Source of the DNA: Magnaporthiopsis rhizophila
Lineage: Eukaryota; Ascomycota; Sordariomycetes; Magnaporthales; Magnaporthaceae
Assembly (NCBI GenBank): GCA_003049465.1
Contig: PYSS01000017.1
Coordinates: forward strand, 62,001 to 126,000
Direction of reading: 5' to 3'
Length of the DNA: 64,000 bases
Shown: piece after piece, positions 47,479 to 55,119 of the stretch
Numbering within the stretch: the first letter of the stretch is position 1
How the letters are laid out: each line of letters begins with the position of its first letter
The notes under the pieces: generated by a model
Told to the model about the DNA's origin: nothing
What the model saw: the letters and a program-made list of their open reading frames with translations, nothing else
The model's database searches: none
Made by a program: the position numbers and the translations under genes

Positions 47479-48156
47479 ATGCGTGGCACCGCCCTCACGC
47501 TCGCCCTGCTCGGGCTGGCCCTCGCGGCGCCGACGGAGCAGCCGATCGAGTCGCGGCAAAAGGGCGGCGTCATCAAGATCGGCGAGCCAATCCCTGGCAA
47601 GCCGAACCCGTCCAAGCCGGGCGACGGCTGCGACAAGGTGATCTGGGAGAAGACGGGCTACTGCATCATCCTGGGCCCCATCATACCGTCCTCCGCCGCC
47701 AAGGCCCGGCGCGACAACGGCGACGACGTCCTCCTCGACAAGGACGCGGACCTCAAGGCGGCCATCAAGCAGGCGCAGCTGGAGCTGCAGGCGCTGCAGG
47801 TCAAGAAGAACCCGACGCGCGCCGACCTGAAGCGCATCGAGGCGCTGAAGTTCTTCATCGAGAAGACGTCGGGCGTCATCAAGATCGTGCCGCCCGACGG
47901 AGGCACGACGGTGCTCCTCCCCGGCAGGATGAAGAGGCAGGCCAAGTCCGGCAGCCCCTGCCTGGTGGACCTGGAGAAGTACGCAAAGGAGCTGCAGGAG
48001 TTCCTGCTCTCGTTCCCGCCCTGGGAGAGGGCCCGGATCTGGGCCCAGCTCATCCAGGGCATCTGCGGCATCCACGTCGGGCCCATCACTCCGGACCCGA
48101 CCAAGCCGGGCTCGCCGCTCAAGCCGGACCCCGTCACGCCGGGGGACGCCGCTTAA
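47479..48156 (+). CDS. Small secreted protein with dibasic processing sites
   Basis: A single-exon frame of 225 aa beginning in a CACC ATG context. A signal peptide (RGTALTLALLGLALAAP, about 18 residues) is followed by an ESR site and a glycine/proline segment. Candidate Kex2-type sites are the RR in KARRDNG and the KR in MKRQAKSG. A short motif occurs twice: GVIKI followed by a proline-rich stretch, near residues 31 and 134. Four Cys are spread through the chain, and the C-terminus is a Pro/Lys/Gly-rich tail (DPTKPGSPLKPDPVTPG). I recognise no domain. It could be a processed peptide precursor, a wall-associated protein or an effector-like protein; these cannot be separated from sequence. A TATA box upstream supports a real gene. 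Confidence 0.72.
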   Translation: MRGTALTLALLGLALAAPTEQPIESRQKGGVIKIGEPIPGKPNPSKPGDGCDKVIWEKTGYCIILGPIIPSSAAKARRDNGDDVLLDKDADLKAAIKQAQLELQALQVKKNPTRADLKRIEALKFFIEKTSGVIKIVPPDGGTTVLLPGRMKRQAKSGSPCLVDLEKYAKELQEFLLSFPPWERARIWAQLIQGICGIHVGPITPDPTKPGSPLKPDPVTPGDAA

Positions 48157-49262
48157 AAACCGGGCAAGATGTGAGATGGTGGGTGCCGTGTGTGTGGGCG
48201 GTGTCGGGTAGTGGCTCGGCTGGCGTTGCCGACAAGGATGTGGTGGTGAGTGCAACACAGGAGGGAGGTGAGCATGACAGCACTGGGAGGAGCGAGAGAA
48301 AAATGGGCAACGTGGATGAAGCCCGGAACGACGCAATCACAAGGTCTACACAACCGCGTGAACTACTGCTACTTTTCCTTTCTTTTTCCTAGTATAGCGA
48401 TTTACCCAAAAGGCTTGATTGACTTATGACATTACATCGTTCCTCTCCCTCCCGACTCGTTCGCTCCACGTTGTGTATCCCTTGGACGTAAATCCTCATC
48501 CCCGGTCCGCGTCATGTCAGGCTGCCCCACGGACGCCGAGGCCCCGAACCGCAGCCGCCGTGTCCGCGGGCCCTGACGGACGGCGCACTTCCTCGTGCGC
48601 CAGACAGTCACCCGGTATTTTCTCTGGCCCAGCAACCTAGCGCACATACACACACACACACACTCACACTCTATCTGTTCAGTAGACCTACAGATCTCGA
48701 TCAGCGGAAGCCTGGCAGCTGCCCCAACCCAATCACCAATCTCATCTTCTCCATACAGCCTACTTTTTTTCTCCATCTTCCAGGACCAGGAGGCTCGTCT
48801 CCGTCTTGGCGGGGGCCACGCCCGGCCTGGCGAAAGTCGCTACTTCAACTCCCCTACATCTCCCTTCCTTTCTCTTACCCTTTCGGAGTTCATCTTTCTG
48901 ATGGATGAATAACAAGCCACGGGATGGGATCTGCGCTAGCCGCCACGTGAAAGCCAGGTGTTCCCGTGACAGCACGCAGACACGAGGCTAAGGAAAAAGA
49001 CCGGATGAGTAGTACAGGTTGGCTAGGTCGAAACATATATGACAGCAATCAGCTAACGTAAAACAAAAAGTAAAAAGGTTTTGGCTTATAATTCGGGAAT
49101 AAAACACCACAGACACCTGTCGGTGTCAGTTCTGCATAGCCTTTTGGACCAGCCGCTTCCCGAGCCTGTTCGGCAAAGACGGCCGAGGGTTCTGGTGGGT
49201 AAACTTGCCTACGCCACAGCAGGATTACGTCCATATAAACTTCCTCCCCACAACGAGCAGAC
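48157..49262. other. 1.1 kb interval after the small secreted protein gene
   Basis: No supportable gene. A short CA repeat lies near 48646-48662. The remaining sequence has no splice-consistent frames. The interval ends at the first 5S rRNA relic. Confidence 0.45.
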
Positions 49263-49375
49263 ACATACGACCATACCCACCGGAATACACGGGATCCCGT
49301 CCGCTCTCCCCTAGTAAAATCGGTGAGGGTTGGGTCAGTACTCGCGGAGCCGATGGGATCCCGGACCTTGACCGC
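49263..49375 (+). pseudogene. 5S rRNA relic, 5' half well preserved
   Basis: The sequence starts ACATACGACCATACCCAC and continues through the GGGATCCCGTCCGCTCTCCC block, which is the conserved 5' half of fungal 5S rRNA with only a few differences. After about position 49311 similarity drops: the GTGAGGG and GGGTCAGTACT pieces remain, but the GGTGGGTGACC internal control box is lost. A T run follows at 49392-49397. It is therefore a decayed copy, not a working gene. Dispersed 5S copies and pseudogenes are known in filamentous ascomycetes. Confidence 0.75.
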
Positions 49376-49739
49376 TGGCCAACGTTCGGATTCTTTTTTA
49401 AAAAACGACAGAAAACGGGATTCTGTTTCCAGGATCCAGGCCGCCACCAACAGGACCGCCCACCACCCACCTCGCTGCCCTTGGTGCCGCCGCCCGCCAT
49501 GGAGAGCTTTCACGCAAGCAAGAGGGCCATTGGGTCGCTCTTTTCGACTAGCGGGAAAAGGAGTAGGAACACAAGGAAGGAGTGCCGCCTGCTTTTCCCT
49601 CCGCTCCCGCCGATACCGAGTTGAACGGCAGTCACCCTCCCCTCCGCCGTTAAGATCCTTCCTTCCACCACCCGAAAAAAGATCTTTTTTGCATGTATAT
49701 CGACGCGGTTGACCGGCGGTGAGAGCAAATGCGATGGCG

Positions 49740-50417
49740 CCTTTACTAGCCAATATTTCGGTTACGACCACGACGCCGGTGCGGGACTTTCGGGCCGGCC
49801 GAGCAGAAGAGGCGCCACCTTTACGCATTAAGGATGGGTCAACAACCCGCAGTGGCAGGAGTGGCTGTACATGGACGACGAGTACGTTTCTTTTTAACGC
49901 TTGTTGCGTTTGTTGCAAAAAAAAAGCAACACGAGCTGACATGGACAAAAAAAACAGGCTTGACGAGCAGAAAGGCGCCGGCCCGGCCAAGGACGGCTTC
50001 CCCGTCACCTACATCTGGGACATCCGCGACCTCGAGAAGCCGAGGCAGACGGGGCTCTGGAAGGGCACGGTCCGCGCCATCGACCACAACCAGTACATCA
50101 ACCCGCACGACGGGCTGCTGTACCAGTCAAACTACGGCGCGGGGCTGCGCGTTTACGACGTCTCGTCCGTGCCCTCGGACCCGACGGGCGGCTCCGTCGG
50201 CGAGGTTGCTTACTTTGACGTGCACCCCGAGGACGACGCCGAGCCGGGGGGCGGAAACGTTTCGTTTGCGGGCTCGTGGTCGTCCTACGCCCAGTTCAGG
50301 TCGGGGTTCGTCTGGGTCAACACGTTTGAGCGCGGCGGGTTCCTGGTAAGGCCGACTGGGGAGGCGTACGTGCCGTTCAAGCCCCCCACGCGGCCGCGGC
50401 CGCGGCGGGGGCTATAA
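49740..50417 (+). pseudogene. Broken 'choice-of-anchor B'/LVIVD-type gene, 3' part only
   Basis: Two coding segments can be followed, about 49740-49881 and 49958-50417, with a 76-nt GT-AG intron. The 3' segment holds the family pattern: an acidic LDEQ start, TYIWDIRDLEKP, AIDHNQYINPHDGLLYQSNY, GLRVYDVSS, EVAYFDVHPEDD and a final FERGGFLV strand. The upstream segment reads the conserved Thr-His-x-Gly-Trp, but the x codon is TAA at 49829-49831, where the family has Gln, so the frame is closed. The remaining N-terminal two-thirds of such a protein is not recognisable upstream. Relatives are secreted or surface beta-propeller-like proteins of unknown activity. The stop is explained by one C-to-T change. 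Confidence 0.7.
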
Positions 50418-50441
50418 TGTGTGTGTGTGTGTGTGTGTGTG
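50417..50441. repeat. GT dinucleotide microsatellite
   Basis: About twelve copies of GT directly follow the stop codon of the broken LVIVD-type gene. Confidence 0.85.
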
Positions 50442-50696
50442 CCGACATAACCGACACACCTGGTTAACGTGTTTTGTAGCGAGGCCGCCCTCCAGACTTG
50501 GCACCTTGTTCTCTGTGGTGAAAATTCCTAATCCATTGCAAGCCCCAACTCCGCTGTTCCGCTATGCTGCGCTACGGCTCAAAATACAAGATGTTTTTAC
50601 AAAATCCCTGCTCGGGCATCTTGGCTGATTTCCCCTCACAGCTCGGGCGAAGGCGTCGTCCACCTCTCCCCGTTCCCCGCGGGCGTTTCTTCTCCT

Positions 50697-51569
50697 TCAC
50701 TCCTGAACGCCGCGCTTCCAGCTGCCGCCCGGGAGGCAGCCGAGGCCGCCGCAAGGGCCGGTTGACTTGGGGTGGTTTTTGGCTTTATTCAGCTCAGCAC
50801 GGGCCAGCTGCTCCGTTTTTTTCAGCGTTTCGGGATCGGCTGTTTTCGAACCATAAGCACGGACAGCAAGCTCGGGGGCCTCCTCCACCGCCGGCGCCGC
50901 CTCTTTCTGGATATCGCGCTTCCAGCTGCCGCCCGGGAGGCAGCCGAGGCCGCCGCAAGGGCCGATTGATTTGGGATGGTTTTTGGCTTTATTCAGCTCA
51001 GCACGGGCCAGCTGCTCCGTTTTTTTCAGCGTTTCGGGATCGGCTGTTTTCGAACCATAAGCGCGGACGGCAAGCTCGGGGGCCTCCTCCACCGCCAACG
51101 CCGCCTCTTTCTGGATATCGCGCTTCCAGCTGCCGCCCGGGAGGCAGCCGAGGCCGCCGCAAGGGCCGATTGATTTGGGATGGTTTTTGGCTTTATTCAG
51201 CTCAGCACGGGCCAGCTGCTCCGTTTTTTTCAGCGTTTCGGGATCGGCTGTTTTCGAACCATAAGCGCGGACGGCAAGCCCGGGGGCCTCCTCCACCGCC
51301 GGCGCCGCCTCTTTCTGGATATCGCGCTTCCAGCTGCCGCCCGGGAGGCAGCCGAGGCCACCGCAAGGACCGGTTGATTTGGGGTTTTTCTTGGCCTTTG
51401 CTAAAGCATCCTGGAATATCTTCTCCGTCTTTTTCAACGTCTCAGGGTCGGCCTTGCCCCTGTAGGCGCGGGCTCCGAGCTCCGAGCTCCCGGGAACCGG
51501 GGCGGCGGCGACCTGCGCGACGAGCAGGGCGACGACCGTCGCGACACTGGCGGAAAGGGTAAAGTGCAT
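50697..51569 (-). CDS. Kex2-processed repeat precursor (KEP/RiPP-like secreted peptide)
   Basis: A single-exon 290-aa frame. The first 22 residues (MHFTLSASVATVVALLVAQV plus AA) are a signal peptide. The rest is four repeats: a shorter diverged one (residues 38-82) and three nearly identical 68-residue units (83-150, 151-218, 219-286), then GVQE. Each ends in PCGGLGCLPGGSW followed by Lys-Arg, a Kex2 site, so cleavage would release a Trp-ending peptide with a CX4C pair. Each spacer starts DIQKEA and has alternating Ala/Pro pairs, as in alpha-factor-type precursors trimmed by Ste13. This is the architecture of KEP proteins, mating pheromone precursors and dikaritin precursors. The CX4C peptide does not match the WCxxxGxxCW pheromone pattern, and no UstY-type enzyme gene is visible nearby, so the product is unknown. 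Confidence 0.85.
   Translation of the reverse strand: MHFTLSASVATVVALLVAQVAAAPVPGSSELGARAYRGKADPETLKKTEKIFQDALAKAKKNPKSTGPCGGLGCLPGGSWKRDIQKEAAPAVEEAPGLAVRAYGSKTADPETLKKTEQLARAELNKAKNHPKSIGPCGGLGCLPGGSWKRDIQKEAALAVEEAPELAVRAYGSKTADPETLKKTEQLARAELNKAKNHPKSIGPCGGLGCLPGGSWKRDIQKEAAPAVEEAPELAVRAYGSKTADPETLKKTEQLARAELNKAKNHPKSTGPCGGLGCLPGGSWKRGVQE
50712..51323 (-). repeat. Three 204-bp tandem repeats inside the peptide precursor gene
   Basis: Units 51323-51120, 51119-50916 and 50915-50712 are in frame (68 codons each) and differ at only a few bases. A fourth, more diverged and shorter copy precedes them towards the gene start. Confidence 0.93.
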
Positions 51570-51654
51570 CGTTATTTGGCTGGCTTGAGGCCGGTGTTGA
51601 AAAAAGGGGGAAAGGGAGAGAGAAAAGACGGGAGAAAAAGACAAAAGAAAAAAG

Positions 51655-51788
51655 ACGGAGGGGAAAAAAACAAAGGAAAAAAACAAAGGAAAAAAACAAA
51701 GGAAAAAAACAAAGGAAAAAAACAAAGGAAAAAAACAAAGGAAAAAAACAAAGGAAAAAAAGACAAAGGAAAAAAAGACAAAGGAAAA
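51655..51788. repeat. A-rich minisatellite (about 12-13 bp unit) upstream of the peptide precursor
   Basis: About nine copies of an AAAAAACAAAGG unit, with slightly longer units at the right end. On the minus strand this is a CCTTTGTTTTTT pyrimidine array beginning about 90 bp before the precursor start codon, so it lies in the promoter or 5' leader. Confidence 0.92.
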
Positions 51789-53192
51789 TCGTTGTATAGG
51801 ATTGGATGTGAGAAGTGCGATGATGGGAAAAGGAACCATCTGCAGCTTAGCGTCGGTGGTCGCGATATTTATATTTCGCTCGACCTTTCGGGTTCCGCGG
51901 CGAAGGGGTTTGTTTGGTGCTTCTATTCCAGGCGTGGCCAACAGCCTGCCTGGTCGTCTGTTTCTTGGCTGCCTGTTTCGGGTTTTTTATTTTTATTTTT
52001 GTCCGCTTGGACCCTGATGGCAGTGTTTGGCGTGAGATCGCCAAACAACGTGGGCCCACCTTTATTTTTGTGCCCGCACGATTCGACAACGTCCAACTTT
52101 GAATTCAATCGTCAATGCGCCCCCCGAAATAGCAGGGGCAACCATGGGCCTCGAATTTTTATCGTTTTCATTTGCCCGTGGTCCTTGGCGGCGGCGATAG
52201 AGCCAAATGTTTATGGCCACAAATGTTGCACATCACCACGGAATCGCCCCTTACCATGGGAAACGGTAGCTTAGAAACCAATACCTGGTGGGCGCGTTTA
52301 TGCCGTCGTGCAAAACCCCATCCTCCAGGGCGCCGGCATGGGGGCCGAGCAGTGCCACGGCACCCTCGAGGCCGTGGATGAAGCACCCGCCGACGATTTT
52401 GTAGGTTCTAGGCTGTTCCTCGTGCTGCTTGCTCCCTGAAAAGCATAGGAGGGTCGCATCCTAGCAGCACGTAAATCACATCATCTTGCCAACATCGGAC
52501 GATCCGATGTTGGCGTTTAGCAGCAACGCAGCCTTTTAACGCGCGTGGCAACGATGCGACGGGGTGAGTTTCAAACGCACCTTTTCGAGCCCCTCGGCGG
52601 ATAAGGCCCTAGGCTTGGGTTTTCCTGGAACGACTAGCATTCCCCATTGCCGGGCAAACCCCGCATCCCCCCAGGACCTTGTCCATCCCTATCCAGCCTG
52701 GGGGACCGACGGCGTCGTCGCCTCCGTCACGGTGGCGCAGCGGACTCCCCACAGGGGGGCAGGATGTTGCCGGGCGCGTCGGGAACCGCCCCGGCCGGCG
52801 TCCGCGAAGGCCGAGTGGTCGGCGGCCCGCGCCTGACGTTGACCAGCGGCTCGACGAACGAGAGGCTCGAGCGCGGCTATCTCGGGAGGCAGCATCTCCT
52901 TTTTTTCGCCGCACTGGACGGCGGCGCCCCCGGCCGCGAGGTGCACCTCCTGTACGACCCAGACGCACTTTGTTCCGACACTGCGCCAACCGAATGTGGT
53001 GGGAGAGTGTGACCTGTCAATGACGATTCTGGTTGGACGCCTCCCGATCCAACGGCAAATGTGCATAATGAACGACTTTGTGCTTCCCCAGACATTTTCC
53101 CTAAGTTCAAATGGGGGGTTTGGGCCGGAGGAGGTTTGGGCTACCCCCATGCCAGGTGGACCCCCGGACCTACTCTAACGCCTAATTGGGAT
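51789..53192. other. 1.4 kb interval with a nested palindrome and possible decayed coding sequence
   Basis: No intact gene. A frame around 52290-52405 reads protein-like (GRVYAVVQNPILQGAGMG and on), vaguely like esterase-like phytase-type proteins, but is interrupted and cannot be extended. More coding-like GC-rich sequence lies at 52640-53010 with no consistent frame. The nested palindrome at 52453-52560 is described separately. Confidence 0.4.
52453..52560. repeat. Nested inverted repeat, 108 bp
   Basis: An inner pair of 12-bp arms (52488-52499 and 52503-52514, GCCAACATCGGA and its complement) has only three bases between them. An outer pair GTCGCATC/GATGCGAC marks 52453-52460 and 52553-52560. 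The element could be a small non-autonomous transposon remnant or a hairpin. Confidence 0.7.
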
Positions 53193-53354
53193 AGGCCCAA
53201 TACAAATCACGTTTGAAAGACCCAACAAAATTCTTTCCAAAAAGCCAATCGCGTCGTCGGTGTCACGGGCTCTAGGCCCAATACAAATCACGTTTGAAAG
53301 ACCCAACAAAATTCCTTCCAAAAAGCCAATCGCGTCGTCGGTGTCACGGGCTCT
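53193..53354. repeat. 81-bp tandem duplication
   Basis: Two copies, 53193-53273 and 53274-53354, start AGGCCCAATACAAATCACG and end GTGTCACGGGCTCT. They differ at a single base (TTCTTTCC versus TTCCTTCC), so the duplication is recent. Confidence 0.93.
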
Positions 53355-53733
53355 AGGCCCTTGCAGATAGATTAGATAGGGAGGCTCCGCTTTTGGCACG
53401 GCCCATGCTTGAGGCTCGTGCAAAAGGCGGGGCGAGGCCCCACCCGCACGAGATATCTCGTGCGTGCATCGCCCTTCCGGCGGTAGGACTCGCTTTCCTT
53501 CCTCATCCTACTTCTAGCTACCTGTTACAAACAGGCTTCCACTGTTCCTAGGGGTAAGGGCGAGCCTAGGGGAAGATGCCTGAGCAGTGTACGTGACAGT
53601 AGTCTGATTGCTTGCCCAAGGGGTTGCCTTGGAGCTAACTTAGGTTGACTGATGCCGAAGCCTCAGTCAAGAACCATCTACAAGGGAGGTCTACCTGACA
53701 TTCTTATACCTAGAACCACTCGTGCTGGGAACA
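53355..53733. other. Repeat-flanked interval without a gene
   Basis: About 380 bp between the 81-bp duplication and the hairpin array. No coding frame is supportable. It is probably part of a transposon-derived patch. Confidence 0.4.
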
Positions 53734-53845
53734 GTGATATGCTTGCTATCTCCCTAGCAAACATATCGCTGGTGCTATGCTTGCTATGTTCCTAGCAAAC
53801 ATATCACGGCTGCTATGTCTGCTATGTTCCTAGCAGACATATCAC
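53734..53845. repeat. Three 38-bp hairpin-forming tandem units
   Basis: The units repeat at a 38-bp period (TTGCTA at 53743 and 53781, CTGCTA at 53819). Each forms a stem with a six-base loop: GATATG-c-TTGCTA against TAGCAA-a-CATATC in unit 1, a shorter match in unit 2, and a perfect 11-bp stem (53814-53824 with 53831-53841) in unit 3. Base changes in unit 3 keep pairing. Confidence 0.9.
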
Positions 53846-54086
53846 TTGGTCGCACGTGATCAGTGTCACATGACTTCCCCATCAGTGGTGCGGGGTCTGG
53901 CGGCCTGCCTGCCATCATCCTGTTCCTGGCCTCTGGCCCCTGCAGGCCTCCTGTTGGTTCTGGTCGTAACATCAGCTCTCCCCTTCCTAGGCCAAGTCCC
54001 TTTGGCCATATCCTGTCGCCCCGCCTTCTGTCAGTGGTGAGTACTATTCCTTCCTCACCCACACTCAACGCCTTCAGACTGACAGA

Positions 54087-54515
54087 ATGTCCGGTCGGGT
54101 GCAGAAACGTTTTGTCGCCGGTCGTTCGACCGTCCGTCGCGACAACCTCCTTTCCGTTCTTCTTTCTTCTCCTTTTACCATGCCTTCTTGTTCTTCATAT
54201 GAGGCTGCTGGCTTTCCGTCTTGTCAGGTGTCTCCGAAGGACTCATCGCAGTACGTCGAATGCGTCCGCTTGGGACGTTCACGCTACGGCGTGCTTGGTC
54301 CTTCACCTGAGCAGCTCCAATCTCTCAGCCGACAGCACTCCAAACTCGAACGTGAGCTAGAGGCTGCTGAGGAGGAGGCGTTGCATGTGCAGGCGAAACT
54401 CGTTCGTCTCCGCAAGCAGAAGCGACTGTGGTATGAGAAAATGATGCGCGCGGTACGCCGTGGTATTGACAGTGTCGAAGAACTGGAACGAGTGGAGCGA
54501 GAAGAGGCCGCGTAG
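54087..54515 (+). CDS. Coiled-coil ORF of transposon-associated type, 142 aa
   Basis: A continuous frame of 142 aa. The first 50 residues are basic and Ser-rich. The middle has a CVRLGRSRYGV motif, and the last 80 residues form a strongly charged heptad-like coiled coil (LSRQHSKLERELEAAEEEAL, then LVRLRKQKRLWYEKMMRAVRRG and a closing Glu-rich end). Short proteins with this 'one conserved Cys-x-Arg-x-Gly-Arg, then EAE...LRKQKR' layout are, from memory, common in repeat-rich fungal genomes and usually lie in or beside transposable elements. Here it is followed within 60 bp by a putative LTR, which supports that context. Function unknown; it may not be a host gene. The ATG at 54087 is used; a shorter form from 54180 is possible. 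Confidence 0.55.
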   Translation: MSGRVQKRFVAGRSTVRRDNLLSVLLSSPFTMPSCSSYEAAGFPSCQVSPKDSSQYVECVRLGRSRYGVLGPSPEQLQSLSRQHSKLERELEAAEEEALHVQAKLVRLRKQKRLWYEKMMRAVRRGIDSVEELERVEREEAA

Positions 54516-54571
54516 CTTTGTCGCCGACTGACCTGTCAGTGTCTCCATCTTCAATTCTAAGGTCTACTTGG

Positions 54572-54990
54572 TGTCACGGTTCGGTAAAGGGAAGCCCTCC
54601 CCACCTAGACCAAAAGGACAACAAGAACAAGCTGGCACTTGTTCTGAGTTGTAGGGCTATAATGGCCATGGCGTTGAGCCACAGCGCCGTGCCATAACAC
54701 TTGGTAGATTGCATGCCGCCGTTCTGCAGGCTCGTGACAGGGTGCGCACGCCTCGGCGCCTAGGGCTATAATGGCCATGGCGTTGTGCTACAGCGCCATG
54801 CCATAACAACCCCCAGAGATTTCCATCCTCCTGTTATGGCGTGGCGTGTCCTGCGTGCACTTGCAGCCCTGTCTCACGTGGGCGTTGGGTGTATAGAGGC
54901 AGACCCCTTTGACAATCAGGTGGCAGTCCTGATTGTCCTGGCATTTTGACTTAGGCGGGAGGGGTCTCCCTTTGTCCAACCGCCGTGACA
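54572..54990. mobile_element. Putative solo LTR (419 bp)
   Basis: The segment begins TGTCACGG and ends CCGTGACA, an exact 8-bp inverted terminal repeat with the TG...CA ends of LTRs. Inside are three stem-loop sequences: GAACAAG/CTTGTTC (54625-54644) and two 48-bp near-palindromes at 54652-54699 and 54761-54808. No target-site duplication is evident and no internal retrotransposon genes are seen, so a solo LTR or an LTR fragment is inferred. Confidence 0.55.
54652..54808. repeat. Pair of 48-bp near-palindromes inside the putative LTR
   Basis: TAGGGCTATAATGGCCATGG starts both copies (54652 and 54761). Each continues through GCGTTG, a short loop and a CGCC(G/A)TGCCAT arm, so each copy can fold on itself. 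The copies differ at three or four bases. Confidence 0.85.
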
Positions 54991-54992
54991 GT

Positions 54993-55119
54993 GGGGAGCA
55001 TGAAAGGAGCATGGAAGGGAGCATGAAAGGAGCATGGAAGGGAGCATGAAAGGAGCATGGAAGGGAGCATGAAAGGAGCATGGAAGGGAGCATGAAAGGA
55101 GCATGGAGGGCAGCATGAA
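54993..55119. repeat. 23-bp minisatellite (about 5.5 copies)
   Basis: The unit GGGAGCATGAAAGGAGCATGGAA is repeated almost perfectly. It starts directly at the right end of the putative LTR and decays at its own right end. Each unit itself contains two GGAGCATG half-units. Confidence 0.93.

Noticed and set aside
50697..51569. Reading the repeats as an alpha-type mating pheromone precursor
   Set aside because: The layout is similar, but the peptide has CX4C and lacks the leading Trp-Cys and central Gly-x-x-Cys-Trp pattern of Sordariomycete pheromones.
51570..51941. Longer start for the repeat peptide precursor, adding repeats of Phe/Leu/Cys
   Set aside because: The added sequence is translated minisatellite, and the ATG at 51569 is followed at once by a normal signal peptide.
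54993..55119. CRISPR-like array
   Set aside because: Repeats are directly adjacent with no unique spacers, and the genome is fungal.
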